From: Winogradskyella wichelsiae
GTDB lineage: Bacteria; Bacteroidota; Bacteroidia; Flavobacteriales; Flavobacteriaceae
Reading direction: 5' to 3'
Length of the DNA: 64,000 bases
Assembly (NCBI RefSeq): GCF_013403925.1
Contig: NZ_JABFDJ010000002.1
Span: 1 to 64,000, forward strand
Every line of letters starts with the position of its first letter. The stretch's first letter is position 1. Position numbers and translations under genes: made by a program. The notes beneath the pieces were generated by a model. The model worked only from the letters and a program-made list of their open reading frames with translations, searched no databases and was not told the DNA's origin. Below are positions 40,574-48,048 of the stretch, piece after piece.

Positions 40574-42661
40574 TTAATAGTTTAGTATCTTTTCTATCTT
40601 AGCTTTCACTTTATCTGTTGAAGGAATCATGGTTTGTTCTAAAGTCGAATTTAAAGGAATTGCAGGCATATTCTCACTACCAATTGTCATGACTGGCGCA
40701 TCTAAATATTTAAAGCATTCTTCTTGAATTTTACCAGATAAGGCTCTTGCAAAACTATTGTTTGAAGGTTCTTCTGTTACCACTAAACACTTTCCTGTTT
40801 TCTTAACCGATTCCATAATCGTGTCTTCGTCTAAAGGAAACAGTGTACGTAAATCAATCACTTCAATTTGGTCATGCATCCCTAATTCTGCACTAGCATT
40901 CATTGCCCAATGTACTCCCATTCCGTAAGTCACAATAGTTAATGTTTCTAAATTTTCTTGTTTCCAAATTTCTTGTAAAACCCATGCTTTACCAAAAGGC
41001 AATACATAATCTTCACTTGGCTCCACAGACGTTGCACCTTGCGTTCCTGGCACTTTAGACCAATACAACCCTTTGTGTTCTAAAATTACAACTGGATTAG
41101 GATCGTAATAAGCCGCTTTCATCAATCCTTTTAAATCTGCTCCATTACTTGGATAGGCAATTTTTATACCTCTAATATTTGTTATTACAGATTCAACCGA
41201 AGATGAATGATAAGGTCCACCACTTCCATAAGCACCAATTGGTACACGAAGAATCATACTTACAGGCCATTTTCCGTTAGACAAATAACAACTTCTACTG
41301 ACTTCTGTAAATAATTGATTTAAGCCAGGCCAAATATAATCAGCAAACTGAACCTCAACAATGGGTTTTAATCCAACAGCACTCATTCCAACGGTTGAAC
41401 CTACAATAAAGGCTTCTTGTATTGGTGTATTAAACACTCTATCGTCTCCAAATTTTTGTGCTAATGTAGCTGCTTCTCTAAACACACCACCAAGTCTTCC
41501 TCCAACATCTTGTCCATAGAGTAAACATTCTTTATGCTTTTTCATTAATTCTTCTACAGCGAATAAAGCACAATCTACCATAACCACTTTTTCGACACCT
41601 TCTGGTGAACGTGTGCCTTTTTCTTCGGTAATTGGTGTAGGTACAAAGTCGTTAGTAAATAAATCTTCAGGTTTTGGATCTTCGGCTAATAACGCTCTTT
41701 CAAAATCTGATTGTACTTTTGCTTTCGCGGAATTTTCTATGTCTTCAACTTCTTGTTCCGAAAATCCTGCATCTAGTAATTGTTGTTTTATAACTGGATA
41801 AGGATCGCGAGAACGTGCTTCATCTAAATCGTCTCGATACCATTCCATTCTTACACCTGAAGTATGGTGATTTAACAACGGAACTTTTGCGTGTACTAAA
41901 AATGGTCTGCGTTCTGTACGAATAGTTTCTATTACTTTTTCTAAGGCTTCGTAGCTTTCTGTAAAGTTGGCGCCATCTATTGATATCGCGTCTAAACCTT
42001 TAAATCCTGCTGCATATTCAAAAGCATTTTGTGCTCTTGTTTCTGCTGCATTGGCACTAATATCCCAACCATTATCTTGTACTAAATATAAGATTGGCAT
42101 TTGCTTTAAAGCTGCCATTTGAAACGCTTCTGCTATTTCTCCTTCGGTTACTGAGGCGTCTCCTAAACTACAAACGGTAATTGGTTTTAGAGCGTTCTCG
42201 ACTGCGCTCGAACTGACAGGGTCAGATTCTAAACTATAATCGTCTAAACCTTGTAATTCTTTATACTGCATTCCCATGGCAACTCCTGTTGCTGGAATGG
42301 TTTGCATTCCTGTTGCAGAGGATTGATGCGGTATTTTTGGCTTATCGTCGTCCTTTAAACTTGGATGCGAATAGTAGGTTCTTCCTCCAGAAAATGGGTC
42401 GTCTTTTTTGGCTAATAATTGCAACATTAAATCGTAAGGTTCTAAACCAAATGATAATAGCATAGCATCGTCTCTATAGTACGGAAAGGCATAATCTTGC
42501 GGTAATAATTGTAAACCTAAAGCGATTTGAATGGCTTCGTGTCCACGTGATGTTGCATGTACGTATTTTGAAACTTGTTTAAAATTAACTTCGTATAATT
42601 CTGCCATTGCTTTTGCTGTGCAGAGTTTTGAAAATCCTTTTTTTAGTGTTTCTTTTTTCAT
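40574..42661 (-). CDS. branched-chain 2-oxoacid dehydrogenase E1, fused alpha and beta subunits
   Basis: E1 decarboxylates 2-oxo acids with TPP and passes the acyl group to the E2 lipoyl arm. From ATG 42661 the protein has 695 residues. The alpha part (about 1-340) has ATSRGHEAIQIALG and the TPP motif GDAS (167-170) to DNGWDIS (196-202); the beta part (about 350-695) has GQDVGGRLGGVFREA and VFNTPIQEA. Residues 143-156 (SLESDPVSSSAVEN) come from an in-frame repeat just before the TPP motif. An upstream ATG (42691) would add a repeat-derived leader and is rejected. It is the last gene after E2 and ilvE; with ilvE present, branched-chain substrates are favoured. Confidence 0.9.
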   Translation of the reverse strand: MKKETLKKGFSKLCTAKAMAELYEVNFKQVSKYVHATSRGHEAIQIALGLQLLPQDYAFPYYRDDAMLLSFGLEPYDLMLQLLAKKDDPFSGGRTYYSHPSLKDDDKPKIPHQSSATGMQTIPATGVAMGMQYKELQGLDDYSLESDPVSSSAVENALKPITVCSLGDASVTEGEIAEAFQMAALKQMPILYLVQDNGWDISANAAETRAQNAFEYAAGFKGLDAISIDGANFTESYEALEKVIETIRTERRPFLVHAKVPLLNHHTSGVRMEWYRDDLDEARSRDPYPVIKQQLLDAGFSEQEVEDIENSAKAKVQSDFERALLAEDPKPEDLFTNDFVPTPITEEKGTRSPEGVEKVVMVDCALFAVEELMKKHKECLLYGQDVGGRLGGVFREAATLAQKFGDDRVFNTPIQEAFIVGSTVGMSAVGLKPIVEVQFADYIWPGLNQLFTEVSRSCYLSNGKWPVSMILRVPIGAYGSGGPYHSSSVESVITNIRGIKIAYPSNGADLKGLMKAAYYDPNPVVILEHKGLYWSKVPGTQGATSVEPSEDYVLPFGKAWVLQEIWKQENLETLTIVTYGMGVHWAMNASAELGMHDQIEVIDLRTLFPLDEDTIMESVKKTGKCLVVTEEPSNNSFARALSGKIQEECFKYLDAPVMTIGSENMPAIPLNSTLEQTMIPSTDKVKAKIEKILNY
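42190..42217 (-). repeat. TCGAGCGCAGTCGA-type palindrome inside the E1 gene
   Basis: The minus strand reads CTGTCAGTTCGAGCGCAG followed by TCGAGAACG, a hairpin with the TGTCA tag. It is translated in frame as PVSSSAVEN within the E1 alpha domain. Confidence 0.85.
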
Positions 42662-42666
42662 AATCA

Positions 42667-42687
42667 TTTCCCACGAAAGTGGGAATC
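42667..42687 (-). repeat. start-codon-proximal hairpin (GATTCCC type)
   Basis: GATTCCCAC pairs with GTGGGAA on the minus strand. The sequence then reads ATGATTATG, placing GGGAA 6 bases before the ATG at 42661. The same arrangement recurs at paaD. Confidence 0.8.
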
Positions 42688-42715
42688 TCATTAATTAAAC
42701 TTACTTTCTACTTCT

Positions 42716-42795
42716 ACACCCTTAAAGTCCCCTCAAGGGGACAATCCTTGAATAATCTTAGAACTATTGTCCCCTTGAGGGGACTTTAGGGGTGT
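42716..42795. repeat. 30-bp inverted repeat with nested palindromes
   Basis: Arms 42716-42745 and 42766-42795 are inverted copies with one mismatch, around a 20-nt loop. Each arm contains CCCCTCAAGGGG or CCCCTTGAGGGG, itself a palindrome. It lies between ilvE and E1 in the operon. Confidence 0.9.
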
Positions 42796-42801
42796 TTTTG
42801 C

Positions 42802-42848
42802 GTTAGGGATTACTCGTTCATTCTTATTTAATAAATATGAACTCGTGA
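42802..42848. repeat. dispersed repeat shared with 37934-37980
   Basis: This copy begins GTTAGGGATTACTC and ends GAACTCGTGA, as does the copy at 37934-37980. The interior is an AT-rich imperfect palindrome that differs between copies. Confidence 0.75.
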
Positions 42849-42946
42849 TTGCTTCGCAGTTGAGGCATTTGTTGAAGCTCTTTTTTGTTTTTCTCAAAAA
42901 AAGCGACTGCCGAAAGCCCGACCCTTGTGGTAACGCCCAAATTACT

Positions 42947-44014
42947 TTAAGCTAATTGGTTTTCAATTTTAATCATCCAATTAAATTTATCTTCAATTTT
43001 ACCTGTTTTGATAGCGTTTAGAGTATTGTTAACTTCTAAACCTACTGGACTTTTATCTGATACATGAATTATTGTTTCGCCCATGGCTATTTCTTGAATG
43101 TAAGCGATACCAACGGCTGTTCCTGTTCCGAAAGCTTCTTCTAATGTACCGTCAATTGAAGCATCTCGGATTTCTTGAATGGTTATAGCGCGTTCTGTAA
43201 CCTCGTAACCTTTATCTCTTAAAATATCCATAACGCTCATTCTGGTAATGCCATCTAGAATGGAACCATCGCGTTTTGGTGTGATGAATTTTCCGTTGAC
43301 TTTAAAGAAAATATTCATGGTGCCAACTTCTTGGATATAGTTATGTTCTACAGCATCTAACCACAATACTTGGTCATATCCTTTGGCTTTTGCTAATTCT
43401 GTTGGACGAATGGCTGCTGCGTAATTTCCAGCAGCTTTAGCTTCTCCTGTTCCCCCTGAGGCTGCACGTATATATTTATTTTCTGCCCACAATTTTATAC
43501 GTTTAGTGAAAAATGGACCAGCTGGTGATGCCATGATTATAAACTTGTAATGTGTTGCTGCTCGCATACCTATAAAAGCTTCGTCGGCATACATAAATGG
43601 TCTTAAATAGAGTGCACTTCCGTCCATTGGTGGAATCCAATTTTGTTCTATTGTAACTAGTTGTTTTAAGCCTTCTACAAATAAATCTTCTGGAAAATTT
43701 GGCATTCCCATTCGGTCTGCACTAAAATTTAACCGTTCTGCATTTTTTGATGGTCTGAAAAGCATAGGGTTCCCATTGGCATCTACAGTTGCTTTCATGC
43801 CTTCGAAAATGGCTTGTCCGTAATGTAAAGCCATGGCTGCTGGATGTGTAGGAATCATTCCCATGGGTTCTATTCTTGGATTTTCCCATACGCCATTGTT
43901 ATAATCACAAATAAACATGTGGTCTGTGAATGTTGTACCTAATGGTATGTTGTTGAAGTCTATGTTTGAGACTTTAGATTCGGTTACTTTTTGTATAGAT
44001 ATGTTGTGGCTCAT
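42947..44014 (-). CDS. ilvE: branched-chain amino-acid aminotransferase
   Basis: IlvE transaminates leucine, isoleucine and valine with 2-oxoglutarate using PLP. The 355-residue protein is of the fold-type IV BCAT family: HYGQAIFEGMKA, LYLRPFMYADE, the PLP-lysine region GEAKAAGNYAAAIRP, EVGTMNIFF and SILDGITRMSV. It sits between the E2 and E1 genes of the 2-oxoacid dehydrogenase on the same strand, so it probably supplies the branched-chain 2-oxo acids to that complex. It starts at ATG 44014, 8 bases from a hairpin repeat. Confidence 0.95.
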   Translation of the reverse strand: MSHNISIQKVTESKVSNIDFNNIPLGTTFTDHMFICDYNNGVWENPRIEPMGMIPTHPAAMALHYGQAIFEGMKATVDANGNPMLFRPSKNAERLNFSADRMGMPNFPEDLFVEGLKQLVTIEQNWIPPMDGSALYLRPFMYADEAFIGMRAATHYKFIIMASPAGPFFTKRIKLWAENKYIRAASGGTGEAKAAGNYAAAIRPTELAKAKGYDQVLWLDAVEHNYIQEVGTMNIFFKVNGKFITPKRDGSILDGITRMSVMDILRDKGYEVTERAITIQEIRDASIDGTLEEAFGTGTAVGIAYIQEIAMGETIIHVSDKSPVGLEVNNTLNAIKTGKIEDKFNWMIKIENQLA

Positions 44015-44021
44015 AATTTGC

Positions 44022-44046
44022 TGTCATTCCTGCGTAGGCAGGAATC
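44022..44046 (+). repeat. ATTCCTGC hairpin repeat (plus orientation)
   Basis: TGTCATTCCTGC pairs with GCAGGAATC. It is the only copy with its TGTCA tag on the plus strand and forms an inverted pair with the copy at 44071-44095. Confidence 0.9.
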
Positions 44047-44070
44047 TATTTAATTTATTATTTCATAGTG

Positions 44071-44095
44071 GATTCCTGCCTTCGCAGGAATGACA
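44071..44095 (-). repeat. ATTCCTGC hairpin repeat
   Basis: The same 25-base element with its TGTCA tag on the minus strand, 7 bases beyond the E2 stop and facing the copy at 44022-44046. Confidence 0.9.
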
Positions 44096-44101
44096 AATGA
44101 T

Positions 44102-45409
44102 TTATATTTCTCTATTAGTATCAAATTGTTCGAAATAATCTGCTACTCTTCTTACAAAACTTCCTCCTAAGAATCCGTCTACTACGCGATGATCGAAAGA
44201 AAGCGATAAGTACATCATGCTACGAATAGCTATTTCATCTCCTTTCTCAGTAGTGATAACTTCTGGTCGTTTTTTTATTATTCCTAATGCTAAAATGGCA
44301 ACTTCTGGTTGATTAATAATTGGTGTTCCCATAACGCTCCCAAAAGTTCCTACGTTAGAAATTGTGAAGGTACTGCCTTTAATATCGTCGCCTGCTAATT
44401 TGTTTTCTCTTGCTTTTCCAGCTAATTCATTTACGTTAGCTGCAATGGTTTTTAAATCTTTTCTATCTGCGTTTTTTACTACAGGAACGATTAAGTTACC
44501 ACTTGGCAAAGCTGTTGCCATACCTATATTGATATCTTCTTTAACGATGATGTTATTACCATCGACTGAGGCATTTATATTTGGAAAATCTTTTACTGCT
44601 TTAGCTACGGCTTCAACAAATAATGGTGTAAAGGTTAAACGTTCTCCATACTTTTCTTGAAAAGCGACTTTATTTGCATTTCTCCAGTTTACCATATTCG
44701 TCATGTCTGCTTCTACATAAGCTGTAACGTGAGGTGATGTGTGTTTTGAGTACACCATGTGATCTGCAATCATTTGGCGCATTCTGTCCATTTCGATGAC
44801 TTTTCCTTTGCCTTTATCGAAATTTAATTGTGGAATTCTGTAAGCTGTTGGGTCTTTTTCGGTTACTGGTTGTGCAAATTTGTATGGTCTGCCTTCTTCT
44901 ATATATTGAAATACATCGCTTTTGCGTAATCTACCTTCGTGTCCTGTTGCAGGAATTCGTGCTAATTCTTCAAAGCTGATGTGATGTTCTTTTGCTATTT
45001 TGATGATTAATGGCGAAAAGAAGGTGTTTGCGTTTGATGTTGAAAATGAAGTAGAACTCGAGTTGGAAGCCTGCTGTACTGGCTTTGGTCTTTTAGACTT
45101 TACCTTATTCTCAGCAGCGCTCGAACTTGCAGCTTTAAGTTCATTTTGTACTTTCGATTTCTTCACTTCTGAAACTTCTAAAATCGCAAGAACTTCTCCT
45201 ACTGGAACGACATCTTTAGCTTGAAACATGGTTTTAATTAAAGTTCCTGCTGCTGGTGCTGGCACTTCGTTATCTACTTTATCTGTTGCTACTTCTAGTA
45301 TAATATCTCCTTCTTCGAAAGAGTCTCCTTCAGAAATCAACCAATTGATGATGGTGCCTTCGGTTATACTTTCGCCCATTTTAGGCATCTTTAATTCGAA
45401 ATTCTTCAA
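44102..45409 (-). CDS. 2-oxoacid dehydrogenase E2, dihydrolipoyl acyltransferase
   Basis: E2 carries the acyl group on lipoate and transfers it to CoA. The 435-residue protein has a lipoyl domain (1-80) with lipoyl lysine Lys44 in EVATDKVDNEVP, a linker (81-128), a peripheral-subunit-binding domain (131-172, IARIPATGHEGRLRKSDV type) and a catalytic acyltransferase domain with SFDHRVVDGFLGG. The linker includes KAASSSAAENK (92-102), read from a degenerate TCGAGCGC repeat. TTG at 45409 is the start: it preserves the first lipoyl strand, which the first ATG (codon 8) would cut. It heads the E2-ilvE-E1 operon; no E3 gene is present. Confidence 0.93.
   Translation of the reverse strand: MKNFELKMPKMGESITEGTIINWLISEGDSFEEGDIILEVATDKVDNEVPAPAAGTLIKTMFQAKDVVPVGEVLAILEVSEVKKSKVQNELKAASSSAAENKVKSKRPKPVQQASNSSSTSFSTSNANTFFSPLIIKIAKEHHISFEELARIPATGHEGRLRKSDVFQYIEEGRPYKFAQPVTEKDPTAYRIPQLNFDKGKGKVIEMDRMRQMIADHMVYSKHTSPHVTAYVEADMTNMVNWRNANKVAFQEKYGERLTFTPLFVEAVAKAVKDFPNINASVDGNNIIVKEDINIGMATALPSGNLIVPVVKNADRKDLKTIAANVNELAGKARENKLAGDDIKGSTFTISNVGTFGSVMGTPIINQPEVAILALGIIKKRPEVITTEKGDEIAIRSMMYLSLSFDHRVVDGFLGGSFVRRVADYFEQFDTNREI
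45110..45132 (-). repeat. degenerate TCGAGCGC repeat inside the E2 gene
   Basis: The minus strand reads CAAGTTCGAGCGCTGCTGAG, close to the repeat inside E1. It is translated as ASSSAAEN in the lipoyl-to-binding-domain linker. Confidence 0.65.
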
Positions 45410-45556
45410 GCTATCGTAGTTTAGGATTCTAAGAATTAAAGATAATGCATATTGAATTATACAATTGTTAAAATCTTTTAATTTACCATTAAAAAGGATA
45501 TTATTCTTAAATTAAATACTATTACAGATTATTAGACTTTTAATCATTAAATTTAC

Positions 45557-45568
45557 TGCTTTAAAGCA
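45557..45568. promoter_or_regulatory. 12-bp palindrome upstream of the Lrp-type gene
   Basis: TGCTTTAAAGCA is a perfect palindrome ending 12 bases before the regulator's ATG, in the divergent promoter region. It may be an autoregulatory operator; this is a guess from position and symmetry. Confidence 0.35.
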
Positions 45569-45580
45569 ATTTATTTTCTC

Positions 45581-46057
45581 ATGCCATATACACTCGATAA
45601 AATAGACACACAACTGTTAGCTATACTTCAAAAGAATAGCAATCGAACAACAAAAAGTATTGCTGAGGAACTCGGCATGAGCACTTCACCAATATTTGAA
45701 CGCATTAAAAAACTTGAAAAAGAAGGTTATATTGAAAAATATGTTGCTGTTTTAAACAACAAGAAAATTGGCTTAAAACTGACTGTTTTTATAGGAATCA
45801 CGTTGCAAGGTCATACGCGAAGTTATTTAGAAAAGTTTGTAAAGGAAATCAACAACTTTCCGGAAGTTGTAGAATGCCATCGCGTCAGTGGAAATTTTGA
45901 CTATTTACTAAAGTTGGTTGTTGAGGATATTGAGGCTTATGAAACTTTCATTATTTCAAAATTGACGCTACTTCCTTATCTAGGAAATGTTCAAAGTTTG
46001 ATTGCTTTATCGACGAGTAAAGAGACCAATGAGATTGATTTGAGTCGGGTTTTGTAG
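45581..46057 (+). CDS. Lrp/AsnC family transcriptional regulator
   Basis: The 158-residue protein has an N-terminal winged helix-turn-helix (residues 5-60, IDTQLLAILQKNSNRTTKSIAEELGMSTSPIFERIKKLE order of motifs) and a C-terminal RAM/AsnC ligand-binding domain (about 70-150, with EVVECHRVSGNFDYLLKL). Family members sense amino acids and bind DNA as octamers or hexadecamers. It is divergent from the E2-ilvE-E1 operon across 171 bases, so control of branched-chain amino-acid degradation, with leucine or a similar effector, is the likely role. Confidence 0.95.
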   Translation: MPYTLDKIDTQLLAILQKNSNRTTKSIAEELGMSTSPIFERIKKLEKEGYIEKYVAVLNNKKIGLKLTVFIGITLQGHTRSYLEKFVKEINNFPEVVECHRVSGNFDYLLKLVVEDIEAYETFIISKLTLLPYLGNVQSLIALSTSKETNEIDLSRVL

Positions 46058-46114
46058 TCCTGTAAAATTTTGAAAATATGACAGGTCTTTAATATTCAAA
46101 TTGAAAAACACTGG

Positions 46115-46165
46115 GCTTCTCGATACAATTCTGATAAAAAATTGGAATCACTCGAAGAGACGTCA
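46115..46165 (-). repeat. CTCGATACAATTC inverted repeat
   Basis: The arms CTTCTCGATACAATTC and GAATCACTCGAAGAGACG surround an A-rich centre. It lies between the convergent Lrp-type gene and paaY and may also serve as a terminator. Confidence 0.8.
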
Positions 46166-46167
46166 TT

Positions 46168-46767
46168 TTATTTTTTGAACGTTTCCCGAAGTGTTTTATA
46201 AATATCATCTTGAATTTTCATGTTTTCTGGCACCTCTCTTAATGGCTCAACTTCTTTTAAACTCTCATGGCAGTCTGCTGGTAACTGCTGATATAATTGG
46301 GTGCCTTTTGTTTTCCAATCAATCATTTCATCGGTAACTCCTCTGATTATTTTTGCAGGATTTCCAACGACTAAACTTCGATATGGAATTTTTGTTTCTG
46401 CTTTTACAAACGACATGGCTCCAATGATACATTCGTCTCCAATTTCGGCATCATCCATGATTACGGTGTTCATTCCTATTAGGCAATTTCTACCCAAATT
46501 TGCACCATGAATTATCGCTCCATGTCCCACATGTGCACTTTCTTTTAGTGTGATGGACTTACCAGGAAACATATGCACAGTACAGTTCTCTTGGATATTT
46601 ACACCATCTTCTAAAATGATTTGTCCCCAATCTCCACGAATAGCTGCTCCTGGACCAATGTAGCAGTTTTTACCGATAATAACATTACCAGTAACTGCTG
46701 CTAAAGGATGGACAAAACTGGATTTGTGTACTACTGGTGTGTAACCTTTGAATGAATAAATTGCCAT
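46168..46767 (-). CDS. paaY: PaaY-type hexapeptide-repeat thioesterase
   Basis: PaaY is a left-handed beta-helix protein in phenylacetate clusters; in E. coli it is reported as a thioesterase that removes inhibitory CoA side products. From ATG 46767 the protein has 199 residues and begins MAIYSFKGYTPVVH, parallel to the E. coli start; the ATG at 46788 would add residues from an overlapping repeat. Hexapeptide repeats run from FVHPLAAVTGNVIIGKNCYIG through VGHGAIIHGANLGRNCLIG, with the metal-binding histidines of gamma carbonic anhydrases in place. The PLREVPENM tail matches PaaY. It is the last gene of the paa cluster. Confidence 0.92.
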   Translation of the reverse strand: MAIYSFKGYTPVVHKSSFVHPLAAVTGNVIIGKNCYIGPGAAIRGDWGQIILEDGVNIQENCTVHMFPGKSITLKESAHVGHGAIIHGANLGRNCLIGMNTVIMDDAEIGDECIIGAMSFVKAETKIPYRSLVVGNPAKIIRGVTDEMIDWKTKGTQLYQQLPADCHESLKEVEPLREVPENMKIQDDIYKTLRETFKK

Positions 46768-46784
46768 TTTTTTTGTCGAGTTTA

Positions 46785-46856
46785 TCATTCAGAGCGAAGC
46801 GAAGAATCTCATCTAGAGATTACCACGTTTTTCGTCCTCGCAATGAAATTTTTATT
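46785..46856. repeat. pair of facing repeat elements upstream of paaY
   Basis: On the plus strand 46785-46811 reads TCATTC, then AGAGCGAAGCGAAG and AATCTC. On the minus strand 46813-46856 reads TCATTGCGAGGACGAA and later GTAATCTC. They face each other and fill the gap between paaY and the upstream hydratase gene. Confidence 0.7.
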
Positions 46857-47604
46857 TAAATCCTTTTAATTTTTCTTTAGTGAACTCACTCAAAACTAGT
46901 TTTCCACTTGTTCCTGCACGTTCTGCAAGAAGCACATCCCAATCATCAGTTCCTTGCCAGAATACTTTTTTCATTTCTAACATGGCTTCTGTATTGTAAG
47001 TACATAAATGTTCTGCCATTGTTTTTACAGCTTCGTCTAATGCCTCAGTTGTGTCGAAAACATGAGTATATAATCCTTTTTGTTTTGCGAATTCTGGTGT
47101 GTAAAATGTATTTGCATCTATTGCGATTTGAGACATAGCGCTTAATCCCATTTTACGTTCTATTGCTGGTCCGACAACAAATGGTCCAATACCAATATTT
47201 AATTCACTTAGCTTAATTGAAGCAAACTTTGTTGCCATACAATAATCCGTTGCAGCTGCTAGCCCAACTCCGCCACCAACAGTTTTTCCTTGTATACGAC
47301 CAATAATAAATTTCGGACATTTACGCATCGCATTAATTACATTTGCGAAACCTGAAAAGAATACTTTTCCTGTAGCAGCGTCATTGATGTTTATTAATTC
47401 TTCGAAGCTTGCTCCTGCACAAAAGGTTCTGTCTCCTCCACTTTTTAAAACAACCACTTTAATGGCGTTGTTTTCTCCTGCTTCGGTTATTGTTTTTGCT
47501 AATTTTGCTAATACATCTCCTGGAAGAGAATTGTGAGCAGGATGAAAGAATTCTATGTAGCCTACTTCATTTTTGATTTCTAGTTTTACGTATGGTGTGT
47601 TCAT
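46852..47604 (-). CDS. enoyl-CoA hydratase/isomerase of the phenylacetate pathway
   Basis: The 250-residue crotonase-fold protein has the oxyanion-hole segments FCAGASFEEL and KTVGGGVGLAAATDYCMA. It resembles PaaF/PaaG-type enzymes; the other hydratase in the cluster (56.5-57.2 kb) looks like PaaG, so this one may act as PaaF (2,3-dehydroadipyl-CoA hydratase), but the assignment is uncertain. The usual glutamate pair of hydratases is not clear: the catalytic position reads LNIGIGPFVVGP, suggesting an isomerase or altered activity. It lies between the GIY-YIG gene and paaY. Confidence 0.8.
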   Translation of the reverse strand: MNTPYVKLEIKNEVGYIEFFHPAHNSLPGDVLAKLAKTITEAGENNAIKVVVLKSGGDRTFCAGASFEELININDAATGKVFFSGFANVINAMRKCPKFIIGRIQGKTVGGGVGLAAATDYCMATKFASIKLSELNIGIGPFVVGPAIERKMGLSAMSQIAIDANTFYTPEFAKQKGLYTHVFDTTEALDEAVKTMAEHLCTYNTEAMLEMKKVFWQGTDDWDVLLAERAGTSGKLVLSEFTKEKLKGFK

Positions 47605-47613
47605 TTTCTTAGT

Positions 47614-47647
47614 ATGTCAATGCGCACTTGTTGCGCATTCGTATTAT
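47614..47647 (+). repeat. left inverted repeat of the GIY-YIG unit
   Basis: On the plus strand it reads TGTCAATGCGCAC, then TTGTTGCGCATTCG and TATTA. AATGCGCA pairs with TGCGCATT around CTTGT. It matches the right repeat (48001-48036, inverted) with about six mismatches over 34 positions. Confidence 0.85.
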
Positions 47648-47648
47648 T

Positions 47649-47960
47649 TTAGTTCTTAATATATTTGGAAAGATCCCAGCCTAAACTCAAATCAATCCAC
47701 TCAGGATTCATTTCCGTTATTTGATTCTTCTTCCATTCTTTTTTCCATTTCTTAATGGTCTTTTCTCTTCGAATTGCAATTCTGATATCAGAATGCTCTT
47801 CAAAATAAACTAATTTTTTAATATTATAATGTCCAACATGAGTTCCAAAAGTTGCTGCCTTATGTTCACTCATTCTTCGTTCCATATTATTTGTTACACC
47901 AACATAAAAGATGTGATTTCTTTCATGTGTTAGAATGTATGTGTAATACTTTTTAGACAT
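47649..47960 (-). CDS. GIY-YIG nuclease family protein
   Basis: The 103-residue protein is a single UPF0213-type GIY-YIG domain: YYTYIL and FYVGVTNNMERRMSEH give the two tyrosine strands and the catalytic arginine. The REKTIKKWKKEWK helix carries the conserved glutamate, and NPEWIDLS is the usual C-terminal motif. The domain cleaves DNA by a single-metal mechanism in better-known homologues; small stand-alone members have no established role. It interrupts the paa cluster between paaZ and the hydratase and has no metabolic link to it. Inverted repeats of about 33 bp flank it on both sides, forming a compact unit of about 420 bp. Confidence 0.93.
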   Translation of the reverse strand: MSKKYYTYILTHERNHIFYVGVTNNMERRMSEHKAATFGTHVGHYNIKKLVYFEEHSDIRIAIRREKTIKKWKKEWKKNQITEMNPEWIDLSLGWDLSKYIKN

Positions 47961-48000
47961 TACGTTTCAATTTAAGCGAATGCATTAAAGTTTTCCGTTA

Positions 48001-48036
48001 ACATTAATGCGACTGCGCAACACGTGCGCAGTGACT
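48001..48036 (-). repeat. right inverted repeat of the GIY-YIG unit
   Basis: On the minus strand it reads GTCACTGCGCAC, then GTGTTGCGCAGTCG and CATTA. ACTGCGCA pairs with TGCGCAGT around CGTGT. Relative to the left copy, an A-T pair in the stem is replaced by C-G. Confidence 0.85.
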
Positions 48037-48048
48037 TTCTATTAATAA

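Noticed and set aside
42661..42691. Upstream ATG of the E1 gene (MRFPLSWE)
   Set aside because: It is hairpin repeat sequence; MKKETLKKGF is the likely start.
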